Counted from the stretch's first letter, positions 11,828-42,534 are shown. The stretch is DNA of 64,000 nt from Reticulitermes speratus (GCA_021186555.1 JAJKFL010000002.1:3634501-3698500); one strand, 5' to 3'. Numbers and translations are program-made. Notes: a model not told the origin generated them from the letters alone.

Positions 11828-12746
11828 CCGTATATTCTCGAATCTAAACCGCACCCGAATCTAATCCGCACCCAGTTTTTGGCGACTTCTTAAACGGAAA
11901 AAAGTTAGTTCGCGATTCTAATCCGCACCTTTCCTTCAACCACCCCCTTTCCCACGGGGCGACTGATTGAATAATATTGGATGTTACCAATGCGTTAAAA
12001 TCCGACGCTACGCCTGTGGCCGATGTGTCATACCGATAGAGGCGGGGCCTTTCTCAACAGACGTGCGCAATCTCGTCTGAAGCCAGCTGATCTTTAGTTG
12101 TTGAAACGTGGGAGGTGCTTGTTCCAATTTGTCGTGTACCGTAGTTATGGAAGAGGGACACCTGAAATCTAAACGACTCTCATATACGGCAAAGTTCAAA
12201 CGTGAAGTTATTCGGTGCGCAGAGGAGAATGGAAACCGCAAAGCCGCTGCAATTTTTGGAGTTGATGAAAGCAACGTTCGACTATGGCGGAAACACAAGG
12301 CAGCATCAGCGGGTGTGAGGCGTCACGAAGGAAATTCACTGGACCCAAGAAAGGACGATTTCCTGAAATTGATGATGCAGTCTTCACGTTTTTTCAAAAG
12401 AGACGCAAGACTGGACTGTTTATGAGTTATGATCTACTCGCGAGGAGGCGATAAAGAAGGCCAGATCTTTGAACATTCCTCGAATTATGAGTGATGACGG
12501 CGAGTCTGATGAATAATAAATTATAATAATAAATAATAAAATAATAGATTATTGTATTGTATTGTTCTTACGTTGTTTATTAATTACGTTAATTACGTTA
12601 TTGTTATATTGTACAGCAGCTCAATCATTTTTCCAAAATCCAGCTCTAGACCGCGAATCTAATCCGCACGCGAATCTAATCCGCATCTGATTTTTTAGCC
12701 CTCTAAAACTGTAAAATAAGTGCGGATTAGATTCGAGAATATACGG
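11828..12746 (+). mobile_element. pogo/CENP-B-like DNA transposon, internally deleted
   Basis: The ends read CCGTATATTCTCGAATCTAA and its reverse complement and are flanked by TA on both sides. Further CGAATCTAATCCGCAC repeats lie just inside each end. At 919 bp it is too short for a full transposase and keeps only the N-terminal helix-turn-helix region. Loss of one TA restores the interrupted LINE frame. Confidence 0.88.
12147..12425 (+). pseudogene. Truncated pogo transposase, N-terminal DNA-binding domain
   Basis: The 92-aa frame starts MEEGHLKSKRLSYTAKFKRE and continues through AAAIFGVDESNVRLWRKHK. This is the Brinker/CENP-B-type helix-turn-helix found at the start of pogo and Jerky-like transposases. 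After about residue 56 the homologous reading (SRRKFTGPKKGRFPEIDDAV) continues in another frame, so a frameshift lies near 12315. The frame is then cut off and the DDE catalytic domain is absent. In an intact element this protein would bind the terminal repeats. Confidence 0.75.
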
Positions 12747-12748
12747 TA

Positions 12749-12944
12749 TTTAATTAAGCCTGCTATTATGCAGGCTTTTTGAGGAGACACAATTTGATAG
12801 TACTAATAACTGGGTTATTAAACTCATCGCTTGTTCTTTGCTTGGTTTCCTGAAGCCTAAATTCCGAATTTTATACTTGCCTGAATAATATGTACCTTTT
12901 GTATTGCATAAAATAAAGGTACATGAGGAGTGCATCAAACCCAA
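12749..12944 (-). pseudogene. LINE ORF2 fragment upstream of the RNase H part
   Basis: A minus-strand open stretch (MGLMHSSCTF...) resembles the segment between reverse transcriptase and RNase H in Jockey-like LINEs, where a motif like ALGxMxSSPT is usual. It joins the RNase H fragment once the pogo element is removed. Confidence 0.5.
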
Positions 12945-13950
12945 CTATAATAGGAAGAATTGTGTAGTGACACATTTCATTAACAGCAGTTGCAATAGTC
13001 TATTGAAGTACCACAACACAAAATGTTACATTGGGTATTATGCCTGCTCTCTGCTCACATGTACATAGTTAAATTGTATAAAGCATGAATGTTTTAAATT
13101 TCAGGTACATAATGTTATAGAACAATATAAGGATACAGGCAATGACTGTATTGAAAAGGTACATGTCAGTCAAATCAAAATAATTTTGTAGCACTTTATA
13201 GGAAACAGGGAACTTTGTTGGAGCAACTTTAAGTTGAGATAATGGGGAATGATGTATAATTATGTTTAACCATTAAATATTAACCATGTACACTTTGTAC
13301 TCTAACAGTCTAGGTCAAGAAGTAGACAGCTGTGAATAGTATGTGATGTTAGTTCATGTGTGGAGCTTGAAGATGTGGCCAAAGGCAAAATTTTAAGTCT
13401 CATAATCACGTGTGAGCCATGTAACCTTGGAAGAGTGTCATTCTCTGGAATTTGTCCCTGCATTGTCTGGTAGAAATTTACCTACATTTCAAAAGAACGT
13501 ACACTATATGGCGCCACATTCCAAAGGACAGTATAGGTATTCTTTATAATCACTACCATGATAACCTTTAAATCTTATGTAGGCCTACATATCATCCTTA
13601 TTCCAAAATATTACTTCCTCAACACATGCGTGTTGACTGATATGCAACAAGAAAAAAAATAGATTCTGATTAGAAACTACCAAAACAGTACTTAGGTATA
13701 GGGAAACGAAAATAAAAATATCAGTTTTGCCTTTTCAAAGTGTCAATCAGTGGTATTCAACAATTAAATGGACTTTAATTATGGGTTAGATAGAAACAGG
13801 TTTTCATAAGTTGGAAGTTATTGTAGGTTCAGACACAACTCTTGGGATTGTACTTAGTGTATTATGGACATATAAAATGTCACAAGGTACGGGAAAATTA
13901 ATGATTTATATTCTGAAAATGCAATATAGTTCGGTTGTGATGCAAATTTG
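12945..13950. other. Intergenic DNA upstream of the zinc-finger gene
   Basis: I see no gene or clear repeat. It may hold distal promoter elements. Confidence 0.35.
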
Positions 13951-13959
13951 AATGATGAC

Positions 13960-14123
13960 GGTGGACGTATTCGTCCGCCAATTTGAAAGTCCATGGTTGC
14001 CGCCCATGCGCAGTGCGTTATTCAGTTTTTCTGCGCACTTCTCGCCCATGTATGCAGCGTTCATTCCCGCGCCGAGATGTGATAATGGCTCGGTACGGAA
14101 GATTTAATTAATACACTGTCGAC
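13960..14123 (+). promoter_or_regulatory. Probable promoter and 5' leader of the zinc-finger gene
   Basis: Just upstream of the start codon the sequence becomes locally GC- and CpG-rich, unlike its surroundings. It has two TGCGCA-type motifs (14008 and 14032 areas) that resemble NRF1 half-sites, and an initiator-like TTCAGTT at about 14020. No TATA box is apparent. The transcription start cannot be fixed from sequence alone. Confidence 0.45.
14085..14111 (+). other. Upstream ORF (MARYGRFN) plus a start-stop ATGTGA in the leader
   Basis: An 8-codon upstream ORF ends at TAA 12 nt before the main ATG and is in the same frame. Eight bases before it, ATGTGA (14077-14082) is a minimal start-stop. 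Either could lower or gate translation if the leader includes them. Confidence 0.4.
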
Positions 14124-33358
<19,235 letters not shown>

Positions 33359-33727
33359 TCAGATATGTTTATGTATGCTGTATGTTATGACTGTCCAACT
33401 GTTTGGCCTCTGGGTCAGAGGGTCAGTGTAAATGCCAGTTTTCTTGTAGCAGTAATGTTCCCTTCTATACATATTTCATCCTTTGGAACAAAAATAAGAA
33501 TAATTTTTGTGTATATTATATTATTTACACGTCAAGGCTTTAGAAGATAACACATTTATTACTTTATTTGTTTGTTTGTTTAGTTATGGAACTGGTATTT
33601 GTCTCTATTAGAAGGAAACTGAGAGAGGAACACTGAACAACTTCAGCAAAAGACCTTGAAAGGCAATGAAACTGTAAACGTATATACATCAGAATCTGTT
33701 TGACCATCGGAGTTTTAAAGATATATA
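33359..33727 (+). other. Proximal 3' untranslated region of the zinc-finger gene
   Basis: Sequence directly after the terminal stop. It is AT-rich, with no canonical AATAAA between the stop and about 34200 (only variants such as AATAAG near 33493), so the cleavage site is unknown. Confidence 0.45.
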
Positions 33728-33805
33728 CAGGGCATGCACAAAAGAATGGTGCGGTTTAAATAGTATTCACTATTGAAACCGCACCATTCTTTTGTGTATA
33801 CCCTG
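33728..33805. repeat. 78-bp near-perfect hairpin (miniature inverted repeat)
   Basis: The arm CACAAAAGAATGGTGCGGTT is followed after a 4-base loop by its reverse complement. Outer bases CAGGG and CCCTG extend the stem to about 37 bp with a small bulge. TA dinucleotides lie at or near both ends, as in Tc1/mariner or pogo miniatures. It lies about 370 nt after the stop codon and may be transcribed as a hairpin. Confidence 0.7.
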
Positions 33806-34549
33806 TGTATATCGCTTTTTGTATGTTAGTTTGTATTTATTCATGCATAGTTTTATGCACTGTTGTATAAAATGCATTGAAATTACAGGTGCTGTTTACA
33901 GTGGGAACATCATTGTAATTGTAGTTGCTTGAAGCATTTGTTGATGACTTTTTAATGGACATTCCATCTGATGCCTCTCAAGAAACTTCTTCTTTGTGCC
34001 ATGACTTAATACATTTTCTATAAATATACGCAGTGCATCTGAACAGTCATAATCTGCAAAAAAAAAACTGGAAATCAGAACAGTATTGATAATTATTTTT
34101 TATTGAAGAGGAATCATTTACAAAACATTTGTTCCGAAAGGAAGAGCCATAAATGGTAAATGTTAGATTTTGCTTAGAAGTGACCGAATGATTGTTGCAA
34201 AGATTTTGGGTCGTTGGTGTTGACTTTAAAGAGGTGTCTCTTTATTGCATGGTAGTGATCCACACATTCTGCATTGTTTGAAGATTGCTTTTGCAGAAAA
34301 GAGTTACTGAGATCCCCACCTCACCATATTTGGCTCTGGCTGACTTTTTCACCTGTTCAGACTTGAAGCTGAAAGGGAAATGGTTTCCTCCCATCTGGAA
34401 CATAGATATGTAAAAAGAAGAAAGAAAGAAAGAATGACATGACTGTCTGAGGAGGTGACTTTGGAGGAATGTCCATAATGCTATCAACATTGAAATAGAG
34501 GTGAAATGTAGAGTCGCATAGGGATTGTTTGAAAAATTATCCTGAACTA

Positions 34550-34581
<32 letters not shown>

Positions 34582-34920
34582 CCGTGTCAGTGTTTTTCAG
34601 ACGCACTGTGCATTGCTTCAAAAGTGTAAGAAACATTTCAAAACTGTTATGGAACATCTCACGGAATGTTATTAGAACTGGTGGACAGATTTTGGCACAG
34701 ATGGCTCTGTTCTCATTTTAACAGAACTACAAACGATTTTCTTTTAGAGATGAAGTCCCGCACCATTGATGGTGAACTTTTGAACGCTGTATGTCAGAAC
34801 TTCGGAGGAAATGTGTGCGTACACAAACATAAAATTCAGCCTCACCCCATACATATCCATGTGTAAATTAATGTTTTGTGGCAAGTTTTGGAGTTTTCAT
34901 GGTGGTGTTATCTAGGATTC
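33806..34920. other. Unassigned sequence, possibly distal 3' UTR
   Basis: No gene is visible. A 27-base poly-T tract lies at 34550-34576. Confidence 0.35.
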
Positions 34921-34924
34921 TGGT

Positions 34925-35060
34925 TTTTTGGGATGTAATGCTGCGTGAGTGGTTTATGGACCTTGAATCCTTGAAGATGAAGTCAATACGTCCCTTTGAA
35001 AAGTTGGTACCAGTTGCACAGTGATGCATTGTCATGTCCCATAAGACTGGCTTCCTGATA
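34925..35060. mobile_element. Fold-back repeat family F, degenerate copy
   Basis: TTTTTTGGGATGTAATGCTG and TGCATTGTCATGTCCCATAA are the facing arms; the centre holds CTTGAATCCTTGAAGATGA. It is related to 20605 and 6693. Confidence 0.5.
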
Positions 35061-35506
35061 TTTTGTTAGTAACTTTGTTGCTGTTTTTTAAATCAGAACT
35101 CTGCATGCCCAGGACTCTTTTTCATGTGTGCCAGTGTCTTGCTTTTACTCTTCTGTGGCTTATCGTCACTTCAGAATTGTGTTTGGTTAAGATTGTACTT
35201 CTAATTTAAACAAACATTCTTCATCTCTCTTTCCCGATGTGTTGCTAATTTCTGTTCTGTTGAAGGGTGATAGTAGCATGGTGTCGTGTCTTTAAACTGA
35301 AATATTGCCACTCGCAAGTGACACTGTTGCACAACGCATTGTTGTTGACGATGGGCATTCTAAGTACTGGTAATGTTATGTGTGCATATTGTGCAATTAG
35401 TGTATGTAGCTGAGTCAACGAGAAAATCTTACACATTTTTTACCAGCCAATTTGTTGCAGATAGGTTTGGTACAGCTTTTTTGTATTTCAGCACAGTCCC
35501 AATTCT

Positions 35507-36396
35507 TCCATACACAGTACATGCTTCTAACACATGCTGATGACTTGCTGTGCCTACAGCTGCACACAGTACGGTCTCCATACACAGTACGTGCTTCTAA
35601 CACATGCTGATGACTTGCTGTGCCTACAGCTGCACACAGTACGGTCTCCATACACAGTACATGCTTCTAACACATGCTGATGACTTGCTGTGCCTACAGC
35701 TGCACACAGTACGGTCTCCATACACAGTAGTGCTTCTAACACATGCTGATGACTTGCTGTGCCTACAGCTGCACACAGTACGGTCTCCATACACAGTACA
35801 TGCTTCTAACACATGCTGATGACTTGCTGTGCCTACAGCTGCACACAGTACGGTCTCCATACACAGTACGATGCTTCTAACACATGCTGATGACTTGCTG
35901 TGCCTACAGCTGCACACAGTACGGTCTCCATACACAGTACATGCTTCTAACACATGCTGATGACTTGCTGTGCCTACAGCTGCACACAGTACGGTCTCCA
36001 TACACAGTACATGCTTCTAACACATGCTGATGACTTGCTGTGCCTACAGCTGCACACAGTACGGTCTCCATACACAGTACATGCTTCTAACACATGCTGA
36101 TGACTTGCTGTGCCTACAGCTGCACACAGTACGGTCTATGATTTCTATGCACTTGATGACTTTTGTTTTAACCCTACATAGGTTCTTGCCATACCCAGTA
36201 CAAATGCTGTCAAACATAGCATTTTAGATTGCATCTACAGCCTGACACAGAGGTCTCCATACACAGTACATGCTTCTAACAGATGCTGATGACTTGCTGT
36301 GCCTACAGCTGCACACAGTACGGTCTCCATTCACAGTACATGCTTCTAACACATGCTGATGACTTGCTGTGCCTACAGCTGCACACAGTACGGTCT
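35507..36396. repeat. 70-bp tandem array, about 11 copies in two blocks
   Basis: The unit GCTTCTAACACATGCTGATG...GGTCTCCATACACAGTAC repeats every 70 bp from 35507 to 36137. It then gives way to unique sequence and resumes at 36251-36396. Copies are nearly identical. Open frames on both strands are by-products. Confidence 0.95.
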
Positions 36397-36531
36397 TGAT
36401 TTCTTTTGCACTTGATAAGTTTTTTGTTTTTACCCTTTAAGGTTTTCATTTGACTCACCCTCAGAATTTATAACGAAATGTAACTGTCAAAAATAGCATT
36501 TTAAATTTGCAATCTTAAGCAGCCTATGAGA

Positions 36532-37790
36532 AGGTGATCTGGTTGCAGACTCTCGCAGTATTTTGGCTAGGTGGAGGAATCATTTCTTTCAGTTATTGAA
36601 TGTACATGGGGTGAATGATGTTAGGCAGACTGAAATACATACGGCAGAGCCACTGGTGCCTGAGCCCAGTGCCTCTTGAGGTTTTGATGGCTATTGAAAA
36701 ACTAAAAAAGGCACAAATCACCAGATATTCATCAAATTCCAGCAGAATTGATTAAAGCAGGAGGTAGGACATTTCTTTCTGAGATCCATAAACTTATTAA
36801 TTCTACCTGAGCAATGGAATGAGTCGATCATTGTACCTATTTATAAGAAGGGTGATAAAACAGATTGCAGTAATTATCGAGGCATATCACTTTTGTCAAC
36901 CACATACAAAATACTATGAAACATCCTTCTGTCAAGGTTAACTCCATATGCAGAGGAAATTATTGGGGATCATCATGTGAATTTAATTTTAACAGGTCAA
37001 CTGCTGATCGTGTATTCTGCATTCGTCAAATACTTGAGAAAAACTAGGAATACAATGAGGCAGTGCATCAGCTATTTATAGACTTCAAGAAAGCCTATGA
37101 TTCAGTTAGGGGGAGGTCTTGTATAATATTCGCTTGAGTTTGGTATTCCAATGAAACTAGTAAGGCTAGTAAAAATATGTCTAAATGAAACGTATAGCAG
37201 AGTCCGGGTAGGAAAACATTTGTCTGACACATTTACTGTTAAGAATGGTTTGAAACAAGGAGATGCTTTATCGCCATTGCTTTTCAACTTTGCTTTGGAA
37301 TATGCCATTAGGAGGGTTCAGGCAAACCAGGAGGGCTTGAAATTAAATGGTACACATCAGCTTGTAGTTTTTATTTATGTTAATATATTGGGTGGAAGCG
37401 TACATGCTATAAAGAGAAACACAGAAGCTTTAGTAGTCGCTAGTAAGGAGATTGGTCTAGAAGTAAATGCTGAGAAAGTTAAGTATATGGTCATGTCTCA
37501 CAACCAGAATGCAGGACAAAATCACAACATGAAGTTAGATAATAAATCCTTTGAAAGGATGGAACAGTTCAAATATTTGGGAACAACCCTAATGAATCAA
37601 AATTCCATTCAGGAAGAAATGAAGAGCAGACTGAAGTTGGGGAATGCTTGTTATCATTCGGTGCAGGATCTTCTGTCTTACAGTTTGCTATTCAAAAATA
37701 CAAAGATTAAGATATACAGAACTATAATTTTGCCTGTTGTTTTGTATGGGTGTGAGATTTGGTCTCTTACACTAAGGGAGGAACTGACAT
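36532..37790 (+). pseudogene. LINE-A reverse transcriptase, decayed copy
   Basis: Fragments in several frames give [39 protein letters not shown] and KYLGTTL, then [19 protein letters not shown]. These are the ordered fingers, palm and thumb motifs of a non-LTR reverse transcriptase common in insects. The longest frame is 37151-37978, of which only the part up to about 37790 is LINE. The catalytic YxDD box is replaced by VFIYVNIL, so both catalytic Asp residues are gone. Stops and frameshifts interrupt the 5' half. Confidence 0.85.
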
Positions 37791-37960
37791 CCAGTTTCTT
37801 TACTTGTGTAGAACTATTTTGTTCTAAGAATGACCCTTATTTTATGCACATGTGTTGTTTCCTTCTTCTTCCTAGTATTGTTATGTGTTGCACCCCATTT
37901 TCGCAAACGAGGTTTGGGGAGACCAAGTCATTGTATTTGGTATGCAGAAAATGGTATTGT

Positions 37961-38660
37961 ATTGTATTTCATCCATAAATCATTACAGAAAGATATTGGA
38001 CACGTCCAGAGAGTAGTTACAGTAAACAGTATAACAATTACAGTAAAAGCAAACAAACACGTAAATCTGATATAATTACATACATGTACAGGACCTCACA
38101 AGACACTGATTAACATAGTACACAGAAGAAAGCACTGACAATTACAATACAGACATACATCTTTAACCCTGTTCCTACAAATTAGTAGTCAACTGTCATA
38201 AATTCTTGCACCGAATAAAAACTGTTTTCAAGTAGCAAGTTGCTAAGTATCTTCTTCAATTTTATTATGGACTTAACACTTTTAATTTCGCTGGGTAAAA
38301 GGTAAAGCAATCCCATTACAGGCCTGGACAGGCCCTTAGGGTTCCAGGAGGTTGAGGCTCCTAGATTTCTAGACAATCGGCACATGAAGGTGGTAAGGTT
38401 GTGAGCCCTACTCACCGGCCGCCTTTACCCCCCCCGGAAATATTCCTGGTACTCATTTCTGTTAGAGGCTGAGTCGACCCCAGGGCCATAGTGCGACCGA
38501 AAGGATTATGTCAATGAAAAATTCCAATGACATCATCGGGAATGTAACCCGCGACGTTCCGGCTTGTAGCGCAGCCGCGCCACCGCGTGCCCCAATTTCC
38601 CTAGGTAATTTGTTATAAACAAGCACAACGTTGTAAGCAATACTCTGTACTGTCAGACTA
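37961..38660 (-). mobile_element. LINE-B 3' fragment, inverted, with nested SINE C
   Basis: Its reverse complement matches 23900-24275 almost base for base, from TTGTATTTCATCC to AACAAGCACA. It is split at AATTTCGCTGGGTA by the SINE at 38298. Confidence 0.88.
38298..38593 (-). mobile_element. SINE family C, copy 2, nested in LINE-B
   Basis: It is flanked by AATTTCGCTGGGTA and AATTTCCCTAGGTA, a 14-bp target duplication of LINE-B sequence. Box B is visible on the minus strand as GGGTTACATTCCC, slightly degenerate. Confidence 0.9.
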
Positions 38661-39150
38661 TAAGCTAGTTTAATTGTAAGTGTGTTTGTATTTAAATTTT
38701 AGTCATTGACAATTACGTGATTGCATGTAGTGAAGTTGTTTTATGTTAGATTTTAGGTAACCGGTCAGTTACCGTACCAAATTGATTGCCAGCACGTTGA
38801 AATTAATGACGAATACAGTCGTTCATACCATGTAAAAAAAAAGGTATTGTCACATAGCTGGAATATACGAGCAGAGGAAATGTGCGATTGTGGCATTATT
38901 TTGATTCAGATTTTGAGTGAAGATCACGTAGTCTAGAGTTCTGCAATGAAGTTGGATCAGTTGAAACACCGTCTGATAATATGTCATTTACACTTAACCT
39001 GGAATTTGTTTGAAAAATAAAGTTTTTGTTCAACTTTATTTCATTTAGGTCGATGGAGTTACTGTGTGCAGGTTAATATTGTGTGTGGAAATGAGAAAAT
39101 GTAAAATTGTGTGAGCAGTGTGAGCAGATTGTAGAGAGCAAGGAGTTGGA
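38661..39150. other. Unassigned sequence between LINE-B and the 29-bp array
   Basis: No gene is visible; an AATAAA lies at about 39016. Confidence 0.3.
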
Positions 39151-39152
39151 CA

Positions 39153-40074
39153 GTCATGACTTAAGTTAATGCTATTGACATGTCATGACTTAAATTAATG
39201 CTATTGACATGTCATGACTTAAATTAATGCTATTGACATGTCATGACTTAAGTTAATGCTGTTGACATGTCATGACTTAAGTTAATGCTATTGACATGTC
39301 ATGACTTAAGTTAATGCTATTGACATGTCATGACTTAAGTTAATGCTATTGGCATGTCATGAGTTAAGTTAATGCTATTGGCATGTCATGAGTTAAGTTA
39401 ATGCTATTGACATGTCATGTCTTAAGTTAATGCTATTGACATGTCATGACTTAAGTTAATGCTATTGACATGTCATGACAAGTTAATGCTGTTGACATGT
39501 CATGACTTAAGTTAATGCTGTTGACATGGCATGACTTAAGTTAATGCTATTGACATGTCATGACTTAAGTTAATGCTATTGACATGACATGACTTAAGTT
39601 AATGCTATTGACATGTCATGACTTAAGTTAATGCTATTGACATGTCATGACTTAAGTTAATGCTATTGACATGTCATGACTTAAGTTAATGCTATTGACA
39701 TGTCATGACTTAAGTTAATGCTATTGACATGTCATGACTTAAGTTAATGCTGTTGGCATGTCATGAGTTAAGTTAATGCTTTTGGCATGTCATGACTTAA
39801 GTTAATGCTATTGACATGTCATGACTTAAGTTAATGCTGTTGACATGTCATGACTTAAGTTAATGCTGTTGACATGTCATGACTTAAGTTAATGCTGTTG
39901 ACATGTCATGACTTAAGTTAATGCTATTGACATGTCATGACTTAAGTTAATGCTATTGACATGACATGACTTAAGTTAATGCTATTGACATGTCATGACT
40001 TAATGCTATTGACATGTCATGACTTAAGTTAATGCTATTGACATGTCATGACTTAAGTTAATGCTATTGACATG
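39153..40074. repeat. 29-bp tandem array, about 32 copies
   Basis: The unit CATGACTTAAGTTAATGCTA-TTGACATGT repeats with few changes (A/G at the GCTATTG position, CTTAAG/GTTAAG). A few copies have lost bases. Each junction forms the perfect 10-bp palindrome TGACATGTCA. Confidence 0.96.
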
Positions 40075-40830
40075 GTAACATTTTGCTCAGTGGCATTTAT
40101 CTTTTGACATTGTATTGGAGACTTGATGTTATGTCATTTTATTGTTATTTATTTTTAAAGTAAATGTATTTATTTTGTTGATACTGATGTGCTTTAATCA
40201 GATTGTAATATCAATTTCATTTAGAATATTTGATTTGTTGACAGGCCATTGTGTTACGAATTGAATATAGTGTAAAAATATCAGTATGGATGCAGTGTGT
40301 TTACGTGGACGAATTGTAATAAGTATGTTTGTAAAGTATAAATAATTCTCTCTTCATGCTCAAATTATTTTGCATCGTATGTGTAAATAAGTTTGTATGT
40401 ATGTGATGTGATTTGTACAGATTATTGAATGTATATTAATTAATGATATTAATTGCTTTTCTGCCTATATTATTTGAGTTTACAAATTTTAATATCATGT
40501 AAACATAAAGTTCTCTCTAATACTGTCCCATTTATCTCGATGTACAGTCTCCCTCTCTAAAGGACTGAGCTCCATCGAGTCGACGGAGAACTTTCCACAT
40601 AGCAGGCAAGTGACCAGCGGAAATTGCTGAGAAAAGGGAGCCGTGTGTTCGCGTGCTGCATTTTAACTTGATGTGTTTTACAGAATATCGACATGTGACA
40701 GGGCTATTGTCTTGAGTTTAGATACAGTTGGCTACTTAAAACTACAACATGCCTCATCATAAATTAACAAGTTAAGAAATGTATACATTGCATACCAATT
40801 CTGGTATATTTGTTGCCTTTTGTGTTATTA
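40075..40830. other. Unassigned sequence
   Basis: No gene or repeat family is recognised. Confidence 0.3.
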
Positions 40831-40844
40831 TCCCAAAAAGGAAG

Positions 40845-41114
40845 CCGATCCCAGTGGCCGCGAGGTCTAAGGCGTGGGCCTACGGCCGCTCGCTTACTGG
40901 GATTGTGGGTTTGAGTCCCACCGGGGCATGGATGTCTGTCTGTTGTGAGTGTTGTGTGTTGTCAGGTAGAGGTCTCTGCGACGGGCTGGTCACTCGTCCA
41001 GAGGAGTCCTACCGAGTGTGGTGTGTCTGAGTGTGTGATCGTGAAGCCTCGAAAAATGAGGCGGCCTAGGCCCCCTAAGGGGCTGTCGAGCCATTGGGGG
41101 GGGGAAAGAAAAAA
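40845..41114 (+). mobile_element. SINE family A, copy 3
   Basis: It is bounded by TCCCAAAAAGGAAG and TCCCAAAAGGAAG (13-14 bp target duplication). Box A is degenerate (GGCCGCGAGGTCTAAGG), box B is GGGTTTGAGTCCC, and a G/A-rich tail ends the element. Confidence 0.92.
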
Positions 41115-41164
41115 TCCCAAAAGGAAGTTTAAAGTTTAACAAAACAATGGTTGTACAGTGTAGC

Positions 41165-41870
41165 AAGGATAGCAGCTAGGCTATGGGCTGGACGGCCAAG
41201 GAATCACGGTTTGATTACTGACGGCCTGAAATGTTTTTTCTTCTGTGAAGTGTCCGGAACAGCTGTGGGCTCCATCTAGCGTCCTGTTCAGTGGGTGCTG
41301 GAGGCAGTGGCGGACTGGGTCTAAAAATATTGGTTGCCAGGAGACAAAGGGGGCCCACCCACAACTATAAGGCTATAATTTAATTTTTATAAGAAATAAA
41401 TAAAATTTTCAAAAATACATAAGTGGGAAAAAGGTACAATTAAAATTTTTGCGAAATAAATGTATATTTTTAGTAATTACATTGTACATATATTGTACAT
41501 ATTACTGGCAGTATACAGTAGATACTAAATGTAAATACAGATTGTTATAATTGAATTTTTAAATTATTTTTTTAAATAAATGGTGGATTTTATTAATTTT
41601 TTTTATTAAAATAGCAATACAACGTAAATTTTAGTTGCAGCCAGTAATAATATTGGAACTTATATTATATTTTCAAGCTACTAAAAGGTCATTAACATTT
41701 TTAACATATTGTCTAATGTTTAAGGGGGCCCACTTGCCATCGGGCAAGCTGACACCCTGGCCAGTCCGCCACTGGCTGGAGGTAAGGTGGCTGGGGCATG
41801 AAGCAATCCACTAACCTCTTTATCTGATGCCAAGATTATGAATGACTGGAGCTGTAGCTTCACACCCCAT
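41165..41870 (+). mobile_element. SINE family D, degenerate copy interrupted by a hAT MITE
   Basis: GGCTATGGGCTGGACGGCCA, TCCATCTAGCGTC and, after the hAT element, GGTAAGGTGGCTGGGGCATG follow the order of the SINE D body. The hAT element at 41305-41774 lies in the middle. Confidence 0.6.
41305..41774. mobile_element. hAT-type MITE, copy 2
   Basis: Ends CAGTGGCGGACTGG and CCAGTCCGCCACTG form a perfect inverted repeat, with a perfect 8-bp duplication GCTGGAGG on both sides. The interior is the reverse complement of 7636-8114. Confidence 0.93.
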
Positions 41871-42120
41871 ATGTCTTCACCTAATGGTTGTGCAGAGGAA
41901 TCCGCAAAACTAAAACCCACAGCAAGATCAGAATGCTGTGTTTGTCTTTGCAGCGTGGGGAATCCCTCCTCCTGCCATCTTCAGTAAGGAAGAGACAGTG
42001 TTGCTAGAGTGAGCTGAGTTGCCAGATTGTGCTCACATTGTTGCGTTGCGGAACTGTGGTACGTGCTGTGTCTTTCGATTGCAAGTTCTTTTATCAGTGA
42101 TGGAGCGTGAGCGTCTAGAT

Positions 42121-42420
42121 CAGCGGTTCCCAACCTTTTATGTGTATGACCTGTGACCCTACCATCGAAACGGCAATAGTCAGTGATATTTACTGTAAAT
42201 GAACTAATACTAATGCCTATTCTTGAACACTACGTAACACAGTATAGACTATAAACACAGATTCAGTAATTACATTTTCTCGATCATTCTGTTTGAATTT
42301 AGGTACAAATTTTGATTTTTTTTTCATAATTATCAAGTTCTTCTTAAAACCCTCTCTCAACCCTATGTCACACCCCCCACAACTCTGTTTTGGGTCGCGA
42401 CCTGAGATTAGGAACCGCTG
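42121..42420. mobile_element. hAT-type MITE, second family
   Basis: Ends CAGCGGTTCCCAACCTTTT and GGAACCGCTG, with imperfect 8-bp flanks GTCTAGAT and CTCTAGCT. This terminal repeat is typical of hAT elements. Confidence 0.75.
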
Positions 42421-42534
42421 CTCTAGCTGACGATGCTGTGTGCACTCTTGTGTTTGACAAATATTGATGGTATTACACTGTTGACACCGTGCATCTTCGT
42501 CATATTAAATTAAGTTATGGACCAACTGATGCAC

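Noticed and set aside
35415-36001. Cys/Val/His-rich frames over the 70-bp array
   Set aside because: Pure tandem-repeat translation in several frames; no coding signature.
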